A stretch of DNA of 64,000 nucleotides from JAHRAW01 sp965249835 (GTDB taxonomy: Bacteria; Pseudomonadota; Gammaproteobacteria; Arenicellales; Poriferihabitantaceae): positions 496,001 to 560,000 of the forward strand of contig CBDFMY010000003.1 of assembly GCA_965249835.1 (NCBI GenBank), read 5' to 3'. The position numbers and the translations under genes were made by a program. The notes beneath the pieces are model-generated. The model was not told the DNA's origin and ran no database searches. It saw only the letters and a program-made list of their open reading frames with translations. Positions 6,730 through 15,493 of the stretch are shown piece after piece. The number at the start of each line of letters is the position of its first letter. Position 1 is the stretch's first letter.

Positions 6730-7638
6730 TCACCCGCCATCATCCAGGTCCTTGCGCGGCAAGCGTGTCAACAGGCTGGATGTGTCGTAACGGTTGCCAC
6801 CGGCGGCTTGTATTTCGGCGTAGTAGTCATCAATAATTTTACTGATTGGCAGGTCGGAGCCATTGCGCACGGCTTCGTCAAAACATAATTGCAAATCCTT
6901 GCGCATCCAGTCCACCGCGAAACCGAATTCGAATTGATTGGCGATCATGGTTTCATGGCGATTAACCATCTGCCACGATTGCGCCGCGCCTTTGGAAATC
7001 ACTTCAAACACCTGACGCGCGTCAAGGCTGGCATTGATGGCGAAGGCAACGCTTTCGGACAAACCTTGCACCAGCCCGGCGATGCAAATTTGATTCACCA
7101 TTTTGGTTAGTTGCCCGGCACCGGAGTCGCCCATCAGCGTTACCGCCTGCGCGAAGTTTTCGATAAGTGGTTTGGCGCGCTCGAAAGCATCCCGCTCGCC
7201 GCCCACCATCACCGTCAAAATTCCGTTCTCCGCGCCCGCTTGCCCGCCGGAAACCGGCGCATCCAAAAACGCGAACCCGGCGGCGGACGCAGCCGTTGCC
7301 AATTCTCGGGCGATGCCGGCGGAAGCGGTGGTGTGGTCGATGAATACCGCGTCTTTTTTCATGACGGCGAACGCGCCCTCAGCCCCGAGCGTGACGCTAC
7401 GCAGGTCGTCATCATTGCCCACGCAGGCGAACACAAAGTCGGCATCTTCAGCCGCCGTCGCCGCGCTCGCCGCCACGGTTGCGTTGCCGTCGTTGTCGTG
7501 CTCGGCAACCCATTGTTGCGCTTTGACTGATGTACGGTTATAGACGCAAACCTGATGTCCGGCGCGTGCCAGATGCCCGGCCATGGGATAACCCATCACG
7601 CCGAGCCCGATGAAAGCGATTTTTTGGTTGGCAAGCAA
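6730..7638 (-). CDS. 3-hydroxyisobutyrate dehydrogenase family oxidoreductase with replaced 5' end
   Basis: An NAD(P)-dependent beta-hydroxyacid dehydrogenase (hydroxyisobutyrate, tartronate semialdehyde or glyoxylate/succinic-semialdehyde reductase type). The Rossmann motif GLGVMG is at residues 11-16, the DAPVSGGQAGAENG substrate segment near 126-139 and the catalytic lysine K179 in GQLTKMVNQ. About 302 residues, normal length. The start is odd: the only start codon after an in-frame stop is TTG at 7636-7638, with no visible Shine-Dalgarno. A fragment of the same gene at 8874-9023 keeps a normal ATG start (MKVSFIGLG). The native first codons of this copy were therefore probably lost when DNA upstream of 7614 was replaced. 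Exact substrate unknown. Confidence 0.88.
   Translation of the reverse strand: MLANQKIAFIGLGVMGYPMAGHLARAGHQVCVYNRTSVKAQQWVAEHDNDGNATVAASAATAAEDADFVFACVGNDDDLRSVTLGAEGAFAVMKKDAVFIDHTTASAGIARELATAASAAGFAFLDAPVSGGQAGAENGILTVMVGGERDAFERAKPLIENFAQAVTLMGDSGAGQLTKMVNQICIAGLVQGLSESVAFAINASLDARQVFEVISKGAAQSWQMVNRHETMIANQFEFGFAVDWMRKDLQLCFDEAVRNGSDLPISKIIDDYYAEIQAAGGNRYDTSSLLTRLPRKDLDDGG
7477..7614 (-). repeat. 138-base direct repeat, dehydrogenase 5' part (copy in intact gene)
   Basis: Identical by eye to 8874-9011. It covers codons for GLGVMGYPMAGHLARAGH and the following residues. Outside both ends the sequences differ at once: at the left by the lptG junction, at the right by different gene starts. 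Confidence 0.85.
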
Positions 7639-7719
7639 CGGGTGGTTGTGCGGTTAGATGGCTGCGGTTTGAATTACAACGCAACAACTATTTTGAAAAC
7701 AATTCGGCGAGATGGTTGC

Positions 7720-7983
7720 TTAAGAGCGAACGTTGTCGGAGTCGGCTTCTTCTTGCAGAATATCTATGTTGTCCCATAATTGGTTAACCTGATTGGTGAG
7801 AGTTGCTATTTCTTTTTGAGTTTGCTGGGCATGCTGATAAACGACCGCTCCGACAATTACCGGTATGACTATGGCACCCAGTGCGATAAATAGGGAAATA
7901 ATTTGTAGATAAGTTTCAGTTGGTATTATGTGACACGCCGTCTTCTGGTTGGTTTTCCTCGTTTGGCTTGTTCGCTTTCCCAC
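7720..7983 (-). CDS. small single-pass membrane protein with coiled-coil tail
   Basis: An 87-residue protein. A basic N-terminus is followed by one clear membrane segment (about residues 28-49, IISLFIALGAIVIPVIVGAVV) and then a heptad-like cytoplasmic or periplasmic coil (KEIATLTNQVNQLWDNIDIL). If ATG 7983 is the start, the first 58 bases overlap the end of the GIY-YIG gene in another frame; a later non-ATG start would avoid this. Similar one-membrane-segment-plus-coil proteins occur at 2292-2540 and 41871-42035, though without clear sequence identity. Function unknown; it lies in a cassette with the GIY-YIG gene. Confidence 0.55.
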   Translation of the reverse strand: MGKRTSQTRKTNQKTACHIIPTETYLQIISLFIALGAIVIPVIVGAVVYQHAQQTQKEIATLTNQVNQLWDNIDILQEEADSDNVRS

Positions 7984-8150
7984 TTCAATGCGTCCAGAAG
8001 CGTGGTTGCGCTGCCGACCTTTTCTATGCGTCCGCTATCACCGTAGATTCGTTGGTGTTCCCGTTCGCGCCGATCGATGTCATTGGTTATGCCGACATAC
8101 ATAATCTTTTGACCGTGTTTGAAATGATACTTGTAGGTATCTCGTTCCAT
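7926..8150 (-). CDS. GIY-YIG nuclease-fold protein, short
   Basis: A 74-residue protein with a compact GIY-YIG pattern: YKYHF at residues 6-10, MYVGITNDIDRREREH from residue 17, and a glutamate-containing helix (LKWESEQAKR) before a basic tail. This resembles the small YhbQ/excinuclease-subunit-like stand-alone proteins. It has its own consensus promoter (8181-8209) and a strong AAGGAG Shine-Dalgarno at 8158-8163, seven bases before the ATG. It sits between the intact dehydrogenase and the lptG fragment, inside one of two cassettes bounded by the same chromosomal anchors. Activity is inferred from the fold only. Confidence 0.75.
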   Translation of the reverse strand: MERDTYKYHFKHGQKIMYVGITNDIDRREREHQRIYGDSGRIEKVGSATTLLDALKWESEQAKRGKPTRRRRVT

Positions 8151-8180
8151 TAGTAGTCTCCTTAGTGTTTACGAATGATC

Positions 8181-8209
8181 CTTATAATTAAAAAAATTAT
8201 TTTTGTCAA
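8181..8209 (-). promoter_or_regulatory. consensus sigma-70 promoter for the short GIY-YIG gene
   Basis: On the minus strand a perfect TTGACA (8204-8209) is followed after 17 bases by TATAAG (8181-8186), a five-of-six match to the -10 consensus. The short leader then carries AAGGAG at 8158-8163. Both GIY-YIG genes in this window thus have near-perfect promoters, unlike most flanking genes. Confidence 0.75.
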
Positions 8210-8223
8210 GCGCAGAACATCAT

Positions 8224-8884
8224 CGCGCGTTATTCCACCCGCCGCATCATCACCATTGCCAGCAACGCAAACGCGATTATCGGCACGGTCGCACCGAGCA
8301 ACGGCGGCAAGTTATAAACCAACACAATAAAACCGAAGATTTTGTTGGTGATATGAAACCCGATTCCCAACAGGATGCCGACCAACAAACTGCGTCCGAG
8401 TGTGCCGGAGCGAAGGTTGACGAACACAAATGGAATCGCCAGCATTACCATAATCGCGGTGGATAACGGTAGCATGATTTTATTCCAAAACGCGAGTTGA
8501 TACGGCGCGGTTTGCTGGCGGTTTTGCGCGAGGTGGCGGATGTGGCGGCGCAGTTGCCCCATGGAAAGTTGATCGGGTTGCGCCAAAAAAACCGATAGAG
8601 ATTCCGGCGTCACGCCGCTGCGCCATCGGCTGGTTTCCATCCGCGCGGTCTCGGCGTTGCCGTCAATGTCAATCCGGGTTTGTTTGACATCGCGCAGCGT
8701 CCATTCGCCGTCGGCGAATTTGCCATCGGCGGCTTCCAGTAGCGTGCGCAGTTTTTTGTCGGCATCAAATTGGAATATTTTAATTCCCAGCAGAGTCAAA
8801 TCCGGCAGCACCTCGCCGACGTTGATGAAATTCTGCGCATCGCGCATCCACAACCCGGTGCCGGTTGGCGCGTGGTTGCGTTGC
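8224..8884 (-). pseudogene. lptG: lptG 3' fragment (duplicate)
   Basis: A 661-base copy of the 3' part of lptG, matching 15494-16154 with nine differences. Eight of the nine are synonymous and the ninth is V to I. The copy ends six bases beyond the lptG stop. Its upstream end is fused, through an 11-base shared stretch (GGTTGCGTTGC on the plus strand, 8874-8884), to a fragment of the dehydrogenase gene. It lacks the first membrane helices and start and cannot make LptG. A chimeric reading frame of 226 codons crosses the junction but is an accident of the fusion. Confidence 0.9.
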
Positions 8885-9023
8885 CGTCGTTGTCGTGCTC
8901 GGCAACCCATTGTTGCGCTTTGACTGATGTACGGTTATAGACGCAAACCTGATGTCCGGCGCGTGCCAGATGCCCGGCCATGGGATAACCCATCACGCCG
9001 AGCCCGATGAAGGATACTTTCAT
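8874..9023 (-). pseudogene. dehydrogenase 5' fragment (duplicate) with native start
   Basis: The first 46 or so codons of the dehydrogenase at 6730-7638, identical over 138 bases. It begins with ATG 9021-9023 and encodes MKVSFIGLGVMGYPMAG, the usual family N-terminus. This is probably the ancestral start that the intact gene has lost. The frame runs into the lptG fragment out of phase and stops at 8796. Its ATG overlaps the TGA of the upstream gene at 9020-10327 as ATGA. Confidence 0.88.
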
Positions 9024-10327
9024 AATTTTCGTGTGAATTTTCTAAAAGCAACGATGGTTTGGTAGATCAAGGTTGCCTCGATGGCTCGGAAAAGAAAATC
9101 GATTAAATAGGTGGAGAACCCCCAATATCCTTTGCAAACAAATTCAGTTTTATGAGTAGGGTTTAAAAAAACAAAGAATTTTCCCCAATTATCAAGGTCG
9201 CCGATACTTGAACATGGCCACAATAACAAAATGTAGGATATAGATCCGAGCCCTAAAATCCATATGATGGGTAAAACCCAATTCAAACCAAATCTATTTG
9301 TACAGCAGTTGAATTGTAGTATGAGTTTATCAATTGTTTTTCCCGTGGTCTCTTTTAAAGTGCGTGAATATGCATCCATCTCTTTAGCATAAAATTCGAT
9401 TGCTTGAGGCACATCGTTGTTTTCTAAGGCGACATTCTTTAGATTTCTATATGTCTCTTTTTTCTTCTGGTTGGAGTTTTCCGGATCGGTTTCCAGTTTG
9501 TCAGGCCATTGCATTTCAGTATATTTCAAACCTGAAAGCAAGTTATCTGTTATATAAACATTTTTGTAACATTTCAGGTTAACGTTTTGAAATTCGCTAT
9601 CTCCAAGAGACGAGTCAGTTAATATAAACGTTTCATTTTCTTCTTCTGTTCTCTTTGCATTTATTCTATAGATTCTGAACTTTCCACTGTTTCTTATATT
9701 ACGAAGAATGAATTTATTGAAATCACATTCGCCAATATTTATTTCCGAATTAATGGGATTGCGCATATTTTCAAAATGGAAATTATCTACATCAAGATAA
9801 CCAAATCTAATTAATGTGCCTGTTGCAACCGTGTTATTCATAAATGCCAATTTTCTTATTTTTATTTTTTCGACTTCTCCCGTTATCTCGTTTTCTTTTT
9901 TGTTTAGCCTATCCCCGCTTTGCTTAATATCGTGTTGGGATATTTTAAATTTTCCTAGAAAATTATTTCCCAGTAATGCTAATTCCTTAATGGAGGAAGA
10001 AATAAATTCAAGGTCGTAAAAAGTACAAAAGTTTGTGTGCAAGTTGCCAGTGAACCGTACATAGGAAAATACTACTGATTTTTTGAAGGTTATGTTAGAA
10101 AAACGAATATTCCCATCGATAGTTGTTTCGTGAAACTCCACTTTTTCAGAGAATACAGAACCATAAAAATTAAAAGAAGTATTACTTAGTGCTTGCATAA
10201 GCAACTCACAGTTTTGAAAAGGAAACAAAAAATCACAATTGCTATAGTCCTTTCTTCCTGACTTCATAAAATCTTCGAAAAGAGGCAAATTGTCTATTGA
10301 TTCTTTCTCGTCAAAATCATCATTCAT
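9020..10327 (-). CDS. pentapeptide-like beta-helix protein with C-terminal membrane segments
   Basis: A 435-residue protein encoded 37 bases after the type III mod gene, so probably the third gene of that operon. Residues about 45-275 show degenerate repeats with a phenylalanine or aromatic roughly every five residues (FYGSVFSEKVEFHETTIDG), typical of a pentapeptide-like right-handed beta-helix. A charged helical linker follows (YRNLKNVALENN, then AIEFYAKEMDAY, residues 293-320), seen in membrane-linked pentapeptide proteins. Hydrophobic helices lie at about 348-371 and 403-427, suggesting a two-pass or channel-like C-terminus. Strongly AT-rich. A membrane effector working with the restriction system is plausible; no direct evidence shows it. 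Confidence 0.75.
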   Translation of the reverse strand: MNDDFDEKESIDNLPLFEDFMKSGRKDYSNCDFLFPFQNCELLMQALSNTSFNFYGSVFSEKVEFHETTIDGNIRFSNITFKKSVVFSYVRFTGNLHTNFCTFYDLEFISSSIKELALLGNNFLGKFKISQHDIKQSGDRLNKKENEITGEVEKIKIRKLAFMNNTVATGTLIRFGYLDVDNFHFENMRNPINSEINIGECDFNKFILRNIRNSGKFRIYRINAKRTEEENETFILTDSSLGDSEFQNVNLKCYKNVYITDNLLSGLKYTEMQWPDKLETDPENSNQKKKETYRNLKNVALENNDVPQAIEFYAKEMDAYSRTLKETTGKTIDKLILQFNCCTNRFGLNWVLPIIWILGLGSISYILLLWPCSSIGDLDNWGKFFVFLNPTHKTEFVCKGYWGFSTYLIDFLFRAIEATLIYQTIVAFRKFTRKL

Positions 10328-10364
10328 ATCATTTCATCAAACAGTTAGTTAACTGATTTAATTC

Positions 10365-12332
10365 TCAATAAAAAATCAGCCCCTGAATTTGCTTGTCGCC
10401 AGGTGCCATATAGATAACGGCTTCTATCTCGGTATAACTGACCGTGGCATCCAGGGCATCGCTGAGATAATAGAGTATGTCAAACGCATCACTGTGCTTT
10501 TCAGAAATGCCCTGAACGACTTGTTGTGTCAAGTTTTCGGTTACGCAGTAGCACCGACGATCGCAAATAGCGAAAGGGTAATCATCAATTTCATCCAACA
10601 CAAGCGGTAAATTCAACGTTACGCCGGTTTTCAACAATGCTTCGTACAGCAGGGGTTCAAAATTTTCGCGCTTGAGTTCGATCATGTAACGCTTCAGTTC
10701 CGGCTGCTCCATTTTGGCGAGTGGTTGCTCATCGCTGCCCTTGTTCAGCAGGGAATCCCGTATTATAAAGACCCGGAAACCGGCATCAATATCCTTGGCG
10801 AACATGTCGCCATTTGATTTTTCAATAATCTGTTTGCCGGCGCGGCGAATGCGTTCTTTGGCAATTTCGGCGATGGTGGCGGGGCGTTTTAATTCTTTGG
10901 TGCAAAACTGGTGAGTTTCTTTGGATTTTTCAGGTTTAATTTCTTCGGGCAGTTGCACCAGGATGAATTTACGATTGCCACTGTCTTCGGCGTTTAACTG
11001 CATGACGGTGTGGGCGGTGGTGGCGGAGCCGGCGAAGAAATCGAGGATGATGTCGTTCTTATCTGTAGTAAATATGTATAATATATCTCTGAGTAGACAT
11101 ACCGCCTTAGGGTTGGTAAATATGTTTGGAGTTCCAAAAATTTTCCTTAGCTCGTTTGTTCCTTGTCCATAACCAGGTTCATAGAAGATGGTTTTGGGCC
11201 GTTTTCTAGGAATGTCGCCCAAGCCCATGCGTTGTTTACTATAGAGAGAAATGCCTTTTTTTCCTCTTACGATAATTATGTCGTCTCGTTTCTTTTTGAA
11301 AGTATCGGCAGACCAATACCATCTCGTTTTCTTTCCGTTTGAATACGGAAAAACCTCAACGTCCCCAGCATCGTTACGCTCCAATAAAACTTTACCGTCT
11401 GATGTGACGTAAACAGGGAAATTAGTGTTGGTATTTTCGCTTGTTTTTCCCAAAGAAGCGCTGAGAACACCCCCTCTTTTCCAGTAGCCAGTGTTGTCAA
11501 TATTCCACTTGTCAAAGTCCTCTCCGTTCTCAAGAAGATTAAATGTGACAGAGGATGAGATATTCTTGGCATACACCAGCCCATATTCATGTACGCCAGA
11601 AAAGAAAAAATCACTGTTGTTTCCTTTAAGGTTTATCAGTGTTGATATCAGGTTAATGAAGTTTTGTTCTCCAAAAATTTCATCGCAAATTAATTTTAAA
11701 TTCGCTTGTTCATTATCATCGATGGAAATAAAAATCACGCCGTCATCACTCAACAACTCACGCGCTAACTTCAAACGCGGATACATGAACGCCAGCCACC
11801 CGGCATGAAAACGCCCTTTTAATCCGGTTTGTATTTCGCTAATCTGTCGCACACCGTCCTCATCCAACACTCCCGCCGCCCGCAGGTATTCTTTCTGTTT
11901 GACGCTGAAATCGTCGGGATAAACGAAATCATCGTTGCCGGTATTATAGGGCGGGTCAATATAGATCATCTTGACCTTTCCGCGATAACTGTTTTGTAGC
12001 ATCCGCAACGCGTCAAGGTTGTCACCCTCAATAAACACATTGCCGGTATCGTCAAAGTTTTTACTCTGCTCCTTGTCGGCAACCAGTGTTTTATGACAGG
12101 GCGTAAAAGTGGCGGCTTTTGCGGTTTTCTTGCCGGGAAACTGTAACTCGTAACGGTTTTGATCGTCAGCCATGTCCAACCCGACTTCCTGTAATTGCCG
12201 GATGAATTCGTCCTTGAGGGCATAGATGTAGTAGGGCTTGCCGTCATCATCTGTTTGCTTTGTCTCTGTGACTGCTTCCGGGAACACGGACTTCAGTTTG
12301 AGAAGGACTTGTTGCAGGGGGGGCTCTTTCAT
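10365..12332 (-). CDS. mod: type III restriction-modification methyltransferase (Mod)
   Basis: A 655-residue adenine methyltransferase subunit of a type III system; Mod recognises the site and methylates one strand. Motif IV is IDPPYNTGNDDF (DPPY at 126-129) and the cofactor motif FFAGSATTAHT lies near residue 437, the beta-class order with the recognition region between. NVFIEGDNLDALRML precedes motif IV as in other Mod proteins. Its start overlaps the res stop by four bases (12329-12332). The order is res then mod, the reverse of the common arrangement. Codon use is AT-richer than in the chromosome backbone. No simple repeat tract for phase variation was seen in the gene. Confidence 0.95.
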   Translation of the reverse strand: MKEPPLQQVLLKLKSVFPEAVTETKQTDDDGKPYYIYALKDEFIRQLQEVGLDMADDQNRYELQFPGKKTAKAATFTPCHKTLVADKEQSKNFDDTGNVFIEGDNLDALRMLQNSYRGKVKMIYIDPPYNTGNDDFVYPDDFSVKQKEYLRAAGVLDEDGVRQISEIQTGLKGRFHAGWLAFMYPRLKLARELLSDDGVIFISIDDNEQANLKLICDEIFGEQNFINLISTLINLKGNNSDFFFSGVHEYGLVYAKNISSSVTFNLLENGEDFDKWNIDNTGYWKRGGVLSASLGKTSENTNTNFPVYVTSDGKVLLERNDAGDVEVFPYSNGKKTRWYWSADTFKKKRDDIIIVRGKKGISLYSKQRMGLGDIPRKRPKTIFYEPGYGQGTNELRKIFGTPNIFTNPKAVCLLRDILYIFTTDKNDIILDFFAGSATTAHTVMQLNAEDSGNRKFILVQLPEEIKPEKSKETHQFCTKELKRPATIAEIAKERIRRAGKQIIEKSNGDMFAKDIDAGFRVFIIRDSLLNKGSDEQPLAKMEQPELKRYMIELKRENFEPLLYEALLKTGVTLNLPLVLDEIDDYPFAICDRRCYCVTENLTQQVVQGISEKHSDAFDILYYLSDALDATVSYTEIEAVIYMAPGDKQIQGLIFY

Positions 12333-15300
12333 TGGGCTATTTCGGTCTGATTGAACAGGTCGAGTAATTGACTGTAGTTGCTTACCACCTTGAACGTAAT
12401 ATTCGCTTCAATACCGTAAAAATATTTTTCCATGAAATTAATGCGTTGTTGTTCTTCGCGGCGCAGGGCCTCCGTTTCGGTGGTTGGTTTTGCCTCGGCA
12501 ACAAAATAAAATTGGTTTTCGCCATTTTTTCGGCGAACAACAAAGGCGAAATCGGGATTAATTCCTTTGGGGTGCATTGGTGCGGGGATGTTCACCGCCC
12601 GCGGCAGTTTGGCAAATACGGTAATCGCTCCGTCAGCCAACGCACTTTCGCTGATTTTCTTTTCTGGGTCTTCGCTGTCATATGGCGCAATGTCTTTCCA
12701 CAAATTGTTACCCTTATAATCGGGCAATTCGTCCAATTTAAGGTAGTGTTGCGCCGTGAATTCCTTGTCGGTCAGTGTAATTTCAGTTTCAGATTTTCGT
12801 GTTCCATCCAATTTGATGTAGCGAATATTGTCCACAATATTTTGGTAGATAACGCCGTTGATAATACTGGCTACCTGCTGAATTGCGGCAAAAGGATTTT
12901 TTTGCATGGCTGCAAATTTGTCGGTGCGAACTTGCGACAGAATGCGGACAATAGTATTACGCGGTAAGCGAGTTTTCTCAGTCAGTTGGTTTAGAAACTC
13001 CCGAGCCGACAGATTGCTGGTAAGCGGGGCGGAATCAACGCTTTCCTGTTGATTGATTCCGAAGAAGCCCCCCTTGTCAGTGGACAAGGTCTCAGTGCGC
13101 CGGTGTAGATAAAGTGGTCCGATGCTACCCATCTCGTTAATTTCGGTTATCGCCTTACGCTCAAAATCATCCGAGTAACGCACTTTATACATTACTTTTT
13201 GATGTAATAATTTCCACAGCTCTTTGAACTGTTGATAGTGTGTTTTACTAACGCGGTACGTTCGTGGTTTGTTGTCCCCCGAACGGCCGTCAGTGATGTC
13301 CGGTGTTTGTGGCAGTATGGCGAGCAGTTTTTGCGGGTCTAAATTTTGGCTGACGAGGATTTTTTCTACACCCTCTTTCTTGAGCAGATAGCCATCGTCG
13401 TCAATACATTCGGCTTTGTGCAGTTCAGCCAACAAGTTGACGGCTTGCATTTGTTTCAAATCGTATATATTTATTAATTTCTCTATATTGATTACCACAA
13501 AATCTTTCTTCCTCTCGTTTCTTCGAAGGCTAAGGTCTACCTGCAGTCGTTTGATAAATTCGCCATTTCCAAGTGTGAACACATCGAGACGATTAAAAGA
13601 AGAAAATTCACTGCCAACTGTTTCCGAGTCCTGCCGTTCTAATTCCTGATTAACGCAAATACGCAACCCTCTCCCAATTTCCTGTACCACACTGGTTTCG
13701 GAATAACTGCTACGCAATTTGCAAATTTGGAATATGTTCGGGTTATCCCACCCTTCGCGCAGGGCGGAGTGCGCGAAGATAAAGCGCAATTTGTTGCCCA
13801 ATTCTAAAATCCGTTCTTTATCGCGTAAAATCAATTCGCTAATTTCCTGTTGCAGGCGCCGCGCTTTTTCATTTTCGCCGGTAGCAGCACCTTCATCGAT
13901 GGCCCGATTTCTTTTTATATCTCCGGAAAAATAGCCTCCGTGTACTTGCTCCGGTGTCCAGCGGTTAAGGTAGTTGTGGTATTCGCGTGAAAGTTCGCCG
14001 GATTCAAGCAATTTTTGTTTGCATTGCTGGTAGCATTTTTCGAACAATTTTTGCAAATACCCGAGTTCGCCGTTGGTATCGTAGTCTCGGTAGTCTTTAA
14101 CTCTGTCTATAAATATCAGTGAAATACATTTGATGCCGCGCCGAAAAAGTTCCTGCTCTTTTTGCAAGTGTTTACCTATGGTATCGCGTAGCATAACTTC
14201 GGAGACGATGTTGTGATTGTTTGCCTCCCGTCCCAGATATTCGCCCAGCTTAAGAGTGTCACCATTGGAAAATGCCACCGTTTTCTCGCGGTCGTCAATC
14301 TCGGTTACGCACAGACCTTGGTAAGCCGGATTTCCAGTTGTAGTAAAAAGTCGTTCGGCGGCGTTTTTTTCTTTCACGCCGACCGTAACGGTCAGTGAGT
14401 TTCCCGCCTTGCTCGCTACGGCTAGTTCGGCCATCATCTTGCCGTTTTTTCGCAGAATACGCTGTACGCCAAGAAAAGCCGAGTCAGTTGTGCCGGTTTT
14501 GTAGTCGGTAACAGTGATGCCTTTTACCAATTTCTCATTAAAGGCATCGTAAGAATCAAGAACATAAATCAAATTTTTGATTTGGCCTTTGCGGAAGGTG
14601 GCGGAATAGCGCAATACAAACATCGGATTGAAACTTTTAATCTGCGCGACCGTTTTCTGGCCTTCAACGCGCTGCGGTTCGTCAATAATCAACACCGGAT
14701 TTTTAGTAGCGATGGCATCCATTGGTGTGCGAGCATTGTCGGCATAGAACCCTTCCAATTCCTGATTGATTATGTTGCCGGGGCGGTTGAATGAATGGTT
14801 GGTCATAATCAGTACCGACAAATGCTGTCCATAAATAAAGCTCATCACACCGGACGGTGGTGATTTGCGCCCTCTTTTGGTTTTGGTTGGTGTCATTTCA
14901 TGGACATCAATGCGTTGCTGGTACAGGTGCTCAAAATAGGTTGCAGTGGTCGAGAAAGTTTTTTTGATGCCTTCTTTGATAGCGATGGAAGGAACAATGA
15001 CAACGAAGTGTGTAAGGTTGTATCTTTTATGTAGTTCAAAGATGGCGTTTATAAAGGTAAAAGTTTTGCCGGTTCCTGTTTCCATGTGGGTATCCAGCAT
15101 GAGATAAGGCTCGCCGCTGAGTGAATGAGCGGGCTGAATGTTGTTACGTTCTTGTATTTCGCGCAGGTTATTTTCCAGCGCGCTATGAAAAGTAGACAGA
15201 AAGAAATTTAGAGGTTTTGTTTTATCGCTAGTTGAAATAGCGGGTGGCGGTAATTCATTGGTCAATTGAAAAGTTGAGTCCTGCAACAATGGGGTAAAAT

Positions 15301-15379
15301 CCACGCCACGAAAAACATCCGCTACGGCATTGACTGCATCCTGCTGAAATTTCTGTCTTTTATATTGAAATTGTGGCAT
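12329..15379 (-). CDS. res: type III restriction endonuclease/helicase subunit (Res)
   Basis: A 1016-residue Res subunit, which with Mod forms an ATP-dependent complex that cleaves DNA after communication between two unmethylated sites. Superfamily 2 motifs are clear: ETGTGKT (100-106), IIDEPQRVEG near 235, RYSATFR soon after, then FIFAHSALREGWDNPN and QEIGRGLRICVNQ as motifs V and VI. The C-terminal nuclease has NPDFAFVV followed by FVAEAK, a PD-(D/E)xK site. All parts are intact, so the system looks functional. A TATAAT at 15452-15457 (minus strand) is a possible -10 element without a good -35. The gene abuts the lptG end at 15494. Confidence 0.95.
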   Translation of the reverse strand: MPQFQYKRQKFQQDAVNAVADVFRGVDFTPLLQDSTFQLTNELPPPAISTSDKTKPLNFFLSTFHSALENNLREIQERNNIQPAHSLSGEPYLMLDTHMETGTGKTFTFINAIFELHKRYNLTHFVVIVPSIAIKEGIKKTFSTTATYFEHLYQQRIDVHEMTPTKTKRGRKSPPSGVMSFIYGQHLSVLIMTNHSFNRPGNIINQELEGFYADNARTPMDAIATKNPVLIIDEPQRVEGQKTVAQIKSFNPMFVLRYSATFRKGQIKNLIYVLDSYDAFNEKLVKGITVTDYKTGTTDSAFLGVQRILRKNGKMMAELAVASKAGNSLTVTVGVKEKNAAERLFTTTGNPAYQGLCVTEIDDREKTVAFSNGDTLKLGEYLGREANNHNIVSEVMLRDTIGKHLQKEQELFRRGIKCISLIFIDRVKDYRDYDTNGELGYLQKLFEKCYQQCKQKLLESGELSREYHNYLNRWTPEQVHGGYFSGDIKRNRAIDEGAATGENEKARRLQQEISELILRDKERILELGNKLRFIFAHSALREGWDNPNIFQICKLRSSYSETSVVQEIGRGLRICVNQELERQDSETVGSEFSSFNRLDVFTLGNGEFIKRLQVDLSLRRNERKKDFVVINIEKLINIYDLKQMQAVNLLAELHKAECIDDDGYLLKKEGVEKILVSQNLDPQKLLAILPQTPDITDGRSGDNKPRTYRVSKTHYQQFKELWKLLHQKVMYKVRYSDDFERKAITEINEMGSIGPLYLHRRTETLSTDKGGFFGINQQESVDSAPLTSNLSAREFLNQLTEKTRLPRNTIVRILSQVRTDKFAAMQKNPFAAIQQVASIINGVIYQNIVDNIRYIKLDGTRKSETEITLTDKEFTAQHYLKLDELPDYKGNNLWKDIAPYDSEDPEKKISESALADGAITVFAKLPRAVNIPAPMHPKGINPDFAFVVRRKNGENQFYFVAEAKPTTETEALRREEQQRINFMEKYFYGIEANITFKVVSNYSQLLDLFNQTEIAQ

Positions 15380-15493
15380 TTAATTGTATGGTTATATGTT
15401 TATTGGCATAGCCATGTGTTTAAGCAAAACCGCGAATATCACACTCCCAGCATTATATCGCAAAATGTGCGGGCATCCTACAGATTGGCTGGG

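Noticed and set aside
7720..8150. A toxin-antitoxin pair (small membrane toxin with GIY-YIG partner).
   Set aside because: No antitoxin-like DNA-binding fold is present and the small gene's start is uncertain; only the overlap supports it.
8230..8910. A 226-codon open frame that could be read as a novel short LptG-like protein.
   Set aside because: Its first codons come from antiparallel-phase dehydrogenase sequence and the rest is the lptG 3' fragment; it is created by the fusion at 8874-8884.
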